Shown piece by piece: positions 57,440-64,000 of a stretch of 64,000 bases of DNA. The notes below the pieces were generated by a model. It made no database searches. It was not told the origin of the DNA and was given only the letters and a program-made list of their open reading frames with translations. Within the stretch, counting starts at the first letter, position 1. Each line of letters begins with the position of its first letter. Both the position numbers and the translations under genes were made by a program. Location of the stretch: assembly GCA_036426205.1 (NCBI GenBank), contig CM071569.1:1144354-1208353 (forward strand). The letters run 5' to 3'. The DNA comes from Ascaphus truei (lineage: Eukaryota > Chordata > Amphibia > Anura > Ascaphidae).

Positions 57440-57770
57440 ACATGGTCTATACTATGAAAAACAGAGGCGGGAATAACTCATCTCCGTACCACTAGTACTA
57501 GCTCACGCTGACCAACGCTTATAGAAGAGACGTGTAAACATTTATGTGATGGTCCCATAAATAAAATGATGTATATGCATTTTCCAGACTTTACAATTCT
57601 CTTCTTCAGATGGAAGGAGAATCATTTGCTACGTACAGGTACTGTATGAACGTTTGTTTTCGGTTGGCAGAAGGGTAGAATTGGAAGGTGGTTGGGAAAA
57701 TATCTCACGGTCGTATGTTCCATTGTAACATTGGTCTGATTATCTGCGCAACTATTCTAGGGTTGAACTG
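57440..57770. other. Unassigned sequence
   Basis: No gene or repeat recognised. Confidence 0.3.
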
Positions 57771-57773
57771 TAA

Positions 57774-58066
57774 GGCTGCGCTTATAGTGCCCGCAACGGC
57801 GACACGACATCGCTCCAAAACAAAACGATGGACTCCGTCGTGAGTGCGACGGGCGACGGAGCGATGGAGCGACGTCGCGACCAAAATTTTGGAAGCCGGG
57901 CAAATTTGATTTTTCAGAGACTGTCGCCACGTGACTGTCTCTGAACCAATCAATGACCCCGTCGCTAGCGACATCGCTGAAAGTTAAATTATAACTTTCG
58001 CGGGTGGCGACGGTGACTGGTGACGTCATCGGTCGCGTCGCCATCGCCAGCACTATAAGCGCGGCC
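57774..58066. mobile_element. PIF/Harbinger-like MITE, sister of 6365-6564
   Basis: Ends GGCTGCGCTTATAGTG and CACTATAAGCGCGGCC, flanked by TAA and TTA. The inside is dense in CGTCGC/GCGACG in both directions. Confidence 0.85.
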
Positions 58067-58069
58067 TTA

Positions 58070-58331
58070 GTATTAACATTTGTGTTTGTTCGTATAGTAT
58101 CACATCTTTTTTAAAAGGTGTCATTTTTTATTTTGTTTATGATGTTCGGTTTGTATTTCACCTGTAGAAAGAAGTTCGTCAGTGAGTGAAAGTGGTTAAT
58201 TACTAAACTCTTCCAGTTTTAAAACCAGTCCAAAACAGCACCATATAAATCAAAGAAAATGAAAACTATTGAAAGCAATTGAAGATTTTCAACCGATGAA
58301 ACCAGTGCAACATCAGATGGATGGAGTTACA
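58070..58331. other. Unassigned sequence
   Basis: AT-rich, no gene seen. Confidence 0.3.
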
Positions 58332-59207
58332 GGGGCCTATTCTATAAGCCTTGATAACTAAGTTATCAAGGCTTTTGAGCTCATCTCGCAAGGTAGCTAT
58401 TCTGAAAGCCTCTATAAGTTGGTGAAATCGTGCGGTGAAAGCATTTTTTTTACGATTTCTGGCTCCTTCCAAACACGCCGTGCGGTAGCCGGCGAGAAGT
58501 CCCAAATGGCAATTTTGATAAAATCGTACAATTCTAGTAGCCTCGATTATCTCATCGGGGCTCTGCAATTTTATCCTAGATTCTTCTCGCCAGCATAAGC
58601 TAGCGTGAAGCTAGTGAGAAGGGTTGCGAGAGAGGGACTTAGAAAAAAATATGAATTTTTCCTGCATCGGATTGATGCCGGGGGTCTCCAGAGCAGAACC
58701 GTGTTGATTTCAGGTCCGGGGACCCCCTGCTTCCCGAGATACAGACCCCGTTATGGGGTGCCAGTATCTTCTATGCATTTAAATGTCCAGCGTCACGTGA
58801 CTGTGGGAATCAAATGCATAGGAGATATGGACCCTCTATGCGGGCCGGTATTCTCGGGAAGCAGGGGGTCCCCGAACCTGAAATCAACACGGTTCTGCTC
58901 CGGAGACCCCCTGCTCACTTACACTAGTATTCAAATTTTAATTAAAACACTGCGATCGCTGGCGAGATATGCGCAGGGAAAGGCGGCTGTCTCTGTGCCG
59001 CTCACAGCCAGACGGCACAGGGAGACCCTTGGGAGAGGCTGAGATGATTTATTTCTGCTTCGCCGAGCGGTTTGGGCATTTTCCTGCCGCATGGTTTGAG
59101 TTGGGTTCAGATTCTTTCTGAATACCGGGATAACTCAACTGACAAACCGTTCGGCGAGAACATGACAAACCTTGCGATGTAGCAGCGAACTCATTGAGGC
59201 CCCATAG
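58332..59207. mobile_element. MITE with GGGGCCT ends and nested GC-rich MITE
   Basis: Left 'ggggcctattctataagcc' and 'ctcgcaaggt'; right 'accttgcgatg' and 'gaggccccata'. The GAAGCAGGGG-family insert at 58675-58920 sits inside. Confidence 0.65.
58675..58920. mobile_element. GC-rich MITE, GAAGCAGGGG family, copy 3, nested
   Basis: 'ccgggggtctccagagcaga' on the left is mirrored by 'tctgctccggagaccccctg' on the right; inner arms 'tttcaggtccggggaccccc' and its mirror. Confidence 0.82.
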
Positions 59208-59575
59208 TGTAAAGAGCTTTCCAACCCATAAATGTTTCTTCTATAAGTGTAAAATGTATGTATATATTTTAGAGCACCTCTAAGACCCTATGTTAATTAC
59301 ATATACCTTTTCCACTTCTTAATTTAAGTGTTTGAAATTGTTGAAAAGGACATTAAATGGTTAATTATTTTTGGTATTTGTCTTTCCAACAAAAGGTTTA
59401 TAACATGCCCTGTATCTTTGGTCTGACAGAGAAGGAGAGGGTTAGTTTCTGAAAGCTAGTCAACTTAAAACATTTTTTAGCCCACATGCAGCCTCGGCTT
59501 CTGTAGATGTTGTCGACCATTTACCTTGCAGAACTCGCAAGGCAACCTCGAGCATGTTGTGAGGTTCCAGCGGGA
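59208..59575. other. Unassigned sequence
   Basis: No gene seen. Confidence 0.3.
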
Positions 59576-60320
59576 AGACTAATGGCCCATCAGATTAACG
59601 CAGCGGGGGTCTCTGCTGTGTGAATCCTACCTGGCTTCACCTGCCTGTAAGAGACGCGCAGTCAGAGATAGACTGAGTCGGTCACTCTTCCTGCGCGCCT
59701 CTCACAGGCGATCGCAGGGCAACACAGATATAGCAAGACTTACTCATGACAGTGACTGCCGCGATCGTGCTGCGGGAGGTCCATCAGGACTGGGGGCTGG
59801 TACAGTGCTGTAGGATGGCCCTGAGGGGCAGGGCCTCAAGCAGAGGGAAATATGGCTTGGCCAATAGGGAACTAACCGACGGGGCTAGAACCCAGACATC
59901 ATTCCCAGGTTTCAGCTCCATACGTCCCGCAGGGTGAGATGCCTCACTGCCGGGGAGAGAACAATACTCCGCCCTGGAGTGTGTACTCCCAAAGCAAGTG
60001 GGCGCATCTCAACCCATCTCCTTTTTGTTTCCCAACACTGCACTTGGCCCTGTACAATGGATAGTCCTTGGATTCATTGTAAGCTGTCCTCGCTAAGGGA
60101 ATGCCAGGCCCAGCACACAATGAATCCCACAAAATACACACAGTAATCACAAGCATAAAATAAATGTGTGGTTACAGATGGCCCACTGAATGCCACATCA
60201 TAACAGGTTTGGCAGCCATTTAGTACTCAGGTGGCAACTCTGACCCGATACATGTGTTACCATCTTTATGGGTAGGGGCAAACAGCGGAGATAACCTTAA
60301 ATATACTGTGCCAGGGTTCC
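59576..60320. repeat. Interspersed repeat, pair with 62690-63260
   Basis: Shares in order 'ctgtaggatggcc', 'gggagagaacaatactc', 'ctggagtgtgtactc', 'ctgtacaatggatagtcctt' and 'atactgtgccagg' with the later copy. It begins with a fragment of the palindromic MITE centre (59578-59610). May be an LTR-type repeat; not proven. Confidence 0.7.
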
Positions 60321-60655
60321 CCTCCCGTCACAACCTCTTTCATCATTTCATGATCGTCAGATAAAAGGAAACAGAAGTTATAGCTACAAAGAATCGGATC
60401 TATTTGAAGACCAATGCAGCTATTAAAATCCTATAACACGGAGTTGCCCAGTGTCTTTTCCCAAGCCGTGCTCCTTTGAGGTCTTTAATGGTGCTCAACT
60501 TAAAACGTTAATTGGCACAGCAGACAGGTATAGTGTAGGCTGCAAAATAGTGTGGATTTTGTTAAATTCACTTTGAATAGATCCCATTATTTAGGAACAT
60601 GTTGACCAAGTAAATGGATTGCACATAAAGTCATTTATTTGTGTTATTTGTACAT
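60321..60655. other. Unassigned sequence
   Basis: No gene seen. Confidence 0.3.
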
Positions 60656-60930
60656 GGTAAGTCTGCGCACGGTACGTCTGCGCACGATACGTCTGCGCAC
60701 GGTAAGTCTGCGCACGGTAAGTCTGCGCACGGTAAGTCTGCGCACGGTACGTCTGCGCACGGTACGTCTGCGCACGGTACGTCTGCACACGGTAAGTCTG
60801 CGCACGGTAAGTCTGCGCACGGTAAGTCTGCGCATCGTAAGTCTGCGCACCGTAAGTCTGCGCACGGTAAGTCTGCGCACCGTAAGTCTGCGCACCGTAA
60901 GTCTGCGCACCGTAAGTCTGCGCACGGTTT
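60656..60930. repeat. 15-bp satellite (gtctgcgcacggtaa)n
   Basis: Eighteen copies of gtctgcgcacggtaa, with TAAG/TACG and ACGG/ACCG variants and a few single changes. Open in several frames because 15 is divisible by three (AQTYR, LRTVS); not genes. Confidence 0.98.
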
Positions 60931-62010
60931 CTTGCATATATGTGCAATAAAATAAATATTACAAACAAAAAAAGTTCTCTGTGTTTGTAGGTATTCAATA
61001 AGAGCGGGTCCACATCCTGAATATACTGTAAATGGCCAACTGCAAAACAGCACAACAAGCAGAAGCGAAACATTTCCAAGGTCTAGATTTACCTTAAAAC
61101 TCCTGAACATATTATTGCCGTTTCATTGCTTGCCAGTAAATCTGACACCATGAGCCCCAGAGCTGCCTTAAGACTTTGTGGGACCCGGGGCTAGATGTAA
61201 ATCGGGGCGTCACCCACAAAGGTCACATTTAAATACAAATACAGTATGCTTTTATATTCTGCAAATATTACTACAAACACAAGCATTATATTTATCTACG
61301 TCTCTTTCTGGGGGGGGGGAGAGGGGGGCTATGTGCAAAGTCACAAATGATGTAATAAATTCCGATTTGATTAAAGTATATCTGATACGATTGTTATCAA
61401 GGAAAGAGCGTTCCCTCTCGGTCGAAGACGCAGCAGCGCAGCGCGTTCCTAATACATTTCCACTTTGAGAAAGATCTTTGCAGTTTGTGGCCGTCATTGA
61501 TAGGAAAATCCGCAAAGCGATTTCAACGCTAGGAAATGTTGACTCCAGTTTTTTTTTTCACGCTGTAATAGTTTTTTGTTTGTTATTTTTTTAAATACAT
61601 TTCAGACAAATGAATTAAACTACCTGTTCCATAAAAAAAACTGTAACGTGATCTTTGAATAATATTTTTAGTTTTTTTTACATTTTGAATTTAATTTTTT
61701 ATAAAATGTTAGTCTATTTAAAATTAAAAGCAATATATTGGTATGATGGCCACTGACCACGTGAGAAATCAAAACTGAGACAGAGAGGAAGGGTAGTAAA
61801 GAAGAGGACCAATGAATACTATATTGCAAGCAGGAATACAGATTCCAATGGGTTACTATATATTCAGTTTAACTGATATATATCACCTAATTGGCGCTAC
61901 TATTAGTCCCCCTGATTACTATTCTGCCCTTGTGCTGGCAGTAAACCCTCGTCCTATCAGGTTGCCAGTAGTTGGTATGGGGTTTTCCCCTCACCGTTGG
62001 TACTGCACTT
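60931..62010. other. Unassigned, partly single-copy sequence
   Basis: No exon recognised. 61380-61545 looks non-repetitive; 61550-61740 is T- and A-rich. Confidence 0.3.
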
Positions 62011-62011
62011 G

Positions 62012-62577
62012 AGTGACAGCAGGGGGTGGTACATCCTGTTGTAGCTGGGATAACAGGGTGCCCGCCTCCTGGCTGTACTTAAGGGCAGGACCGCCCTAAA
62101 GTTAGAGGTTGTTCCTTCCCTCTGAGGAAGGCAGGTCACACAACTGGGAGCCTGAGATTGGGGCCTTCCCATGTGCTCTTCCCTCCAGGGGAGAGTGAGT
62201 GTGGACCATACCTCTGCCTCCGCTAGGGAGGTTGGGAAGAGCTAGGACGGCTGCGGGTGCCCTTGGCCTGTAATCGCAGTCCAGGGACCATCATCCACTG
62301 AATCCTGACAGGCTGTATTGGGCAGATCCTGCCTTGTTCCTGTTACTGCAGAGTATAGTAATAAACCCGTTCCTGTTGTTATATACCTCCTGCCTGGTGC
62401 GGGACCTTACTGAGGGGAGAGGTAATAAGTTCTACTGTGGAAGATTATCTCCCATTCCTGGAGTCCACGGCAGATGGAGGCGCTGCACTGCTAAAGAGAT
62501 ATGTGGGGTAGGATTAACCCTTATCTGCTCAACACCCAAGATCTCTAGCTGTTCTTAACAGGCTTGCCCCTGTTACA
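62012..62577 (+). mobile_element. Solo LTR
   Basis: Starts near 'gtgacagcagggggtgg' and ends 'gcccctgttaca', giving short TG..CA-type inverted ends. It has 'gtacttaaggg' as a possible promoter box at 62077 and an AATAAA signal at 62361. A reversed copy lies at 51845-52330 and a relative at 63655. No gag or pol is near. Confidence 0.68.
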
Positions 62578-62689
62578 ATGATCAACTGTGGAACGATGAT
62601 CAGCATTGGCTTGCAAAGAATCCCGGCCTCCATCTGAATGCTTAGAAAACTGAGTGCCGACCAACCAGCGAAGAGATTGTTTTGGTTCA

Positions 62690-63260
62690 GCTAATCGGAG
62701 GCAGAGGGCTCACCCTGGACAGACCAATCAGGGCTGAGAGCTGGAACAGGGCTGTAGGATGGCCTTAGAGAGGCAACACTGTTAGGGCCTAGGCATTGCT
62801 CCCCAGTTCCAGCTCCTGCCGGGTGAGACGCCTCACATCCAGGGAGAGAACAATACTCTGCCTTGGAGTGTGCACTCTCCCAGCAGGTGGCCTCATCCCT
62901 GCCCAACTCCCCTTTGTCTCACAACACTTCAACTTGCCCTGTACAATGGGTAGTCCTTGGATTGATTGTATGCTAGCCTCGTACTAACTAGGTTGGCAGC
63001 CATTTTGGTTGTACACAGATGGTCATTCTGACCCAATACATGGGTCACCATATTGACAAGTAGGGGCTTAACCTTTAATATACTGTGCCATGCTGCCTCT
63101 ACCATTCCACCTCCCCCCTCAAGACGAGACCCCTGGGGCAGCAGTCGCGATTGGCTGGCCTCCTGGGTTGATGGGAGTCTGTGGCTGTGGTACTGAGCTG
63201 AGATCATCCTGCAGAGATAGGCCTTCGGCATTGCTGTGGTCACTGCCCTTTAATATACTA
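62690..63260. repeat. Interspersed repeat, pair with 59576-60320
   Basis: Same ordered blocks as the earlier copy, with 'tttaatatactgtgccatgc' at 63075 and again 'tttaatatactatgccagg' at 63250. Confidence 0.7.
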
Positions 63261-63654
63261 TGCCAGGTGGCCCCCACCGTCACCGGCCCTCATTCTTCTG
63301 AGGCCGGATTGTCTTTGGGATTGGCAGCGTTCAGGGAGACGGCATCTCCAGCAGTTAAACAAAAGCTGCAATGTAAATGTCATGTAAAGTTCAATCTGTC
63401 TACCTGCAACTGCCTGATTTTCTCAGGTGAAGCTTGAAACAATTACATGGGATATTGTTGGCCTTGGTGAAGTAACAGAGAATGATAGAAACTTAATGGC
63501 GACCCTGTATTGGGAAATAATGACAGTAGGAAACATTGTTGAAGATTAATAATTATTCTTGTGATTATTTCAGAGTAATATCAATAACCTGCTTGACACA
63601 AGTTAATATACTACAAATATAGCCCTGTTTCCCCCCTCCTCTGGGAGATTCTAC
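63261..63654. other. Unassigned sequence
   Basis: No gene or repeat recognised. Confidence 0.3.
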
Positions 63655-64000
63655 AGTACGATACCTGGTCTGTGTGTATATGGTGCTGAGGCATACCTGT
63701 TGGTTCAGGAGATCGGCGTAGCGAAGATGGTAAGGGGCAACAGGGCAGGCTTTTGGTGATCTCTGGGCTCTTTCGATCAGTGGTTCAGTGCCTCCAGCTT
63801 CGATGGGCTCCTGGGATGCAGAACATCAGCTCCCACCACAACACTCCTCATCCCTCCTACCCAGAAACTGACACCCAGGCAGAGGTATATTGAACAAGGT
63901 TTTAATGGACTTCTGGAGGGTGCATACCCTGGTAGTAGGGGGTCTTGAGTCTTGGTGTTCCCCAGGCCTACGCCTGGGGCGGGCATGCTTTCCCCCGATG
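63655..64000 (-). mobile_element. LTR relative, reversed, cut by the window end
   Basis: 'gtgcctccagcttcgatggg' and 'ctcctgggatgcagaac' correspond to 'gcgcctccatctgccgtgga' and 'ctccagg' of the LTR at 51845. More diverged; continues past the window. Confidence 0.5.

Noticed and set aside
60656..60930. CRISPR array
   Set aside because: Units are head to tail with no spacers, and the window is clearly from a vertebrate genome. The same holds for the arrays at 4283, 7556, 16426 and 41626.
60591..61110. Frames of AQTYR/CADLR repeats read as a repeat protein
   Set aside because: A 15-bp satellite; no start context, signal sequence or conserved flank.

Overview
The window reads as a stretch of a large, repeat-rich vertebrate genome, most likely an amphibian and probably a frog. 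The evidence is the mix of repeats: L1-type and CR1/L2-type LINEs, Penelope-like elements, a tRNA-headed SINE with a MIR-type core, PIF/Harbinger-like and hAT-like short DNA transposons, LTRs, and long micro- and minisatellites. I find no bacterial-style gene and no complete protein-coding gene. Nearly all long open frames lie in tandem repeats whose unit length is a multiple of three, or in the shadow of CA, GA and GT runs. The species call is inference from repeat style.

The only host-gene candidate is a small first coding exon on the minus strand (26917-26962). It has an ATG in strong context, a hydrophobic signal-peptide-like sequence and a good phase-1 splice donor. A CTG-repeat 5' leader lies upstream. 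The gene could not be named.

Layout. 0-10 kb: AT-rich, GC-rich and CA minisatellites, then short DNA transposons, several nested. 10-16.4 kb: an L1-type LINE with a clear 15-bp target duplication, interrupted by a Penelope-like reverse-transcriptase remnant, followed by a foldback structure with 31-bp minisatellites in both arms. 16.4-17.6 kb: a 19-bp satellite. 19-21.6 kb: CR1/L2 LINE fragments with nested MITEs. 25.07-35.5 kb: a 4.9-kb segment present twice in tandem. The second copy is full of one-base indels and ends at a 73-base N gap, which looks like an assembly artefact. 28-36 kb also holds long (GTAACTRTGTAACT)-type arrays that grew from LINE 3' tails. 40.1-46.4 kb: two related hAT-like elements loaded with different simple repeats. 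49.9-52.6 kb: Penelope-like elements and an LTR. 53-64 kb: MITEs, a SINE, a 15-bp satellite, LTRs and a duplicated anonymous repeat.

The most interesting signal is a recurring hammerhead-ribozyme-like core (CTGATGA, variable hairpin, GAAAC) at eight places. It often sits in or beside inverted or direct terminal repeats like those of Penelope-like retroelements. The hairpin stem differs from copy to copy but keeps its pairing. Most copies share one extra A before stem II, so activity is uncertain.
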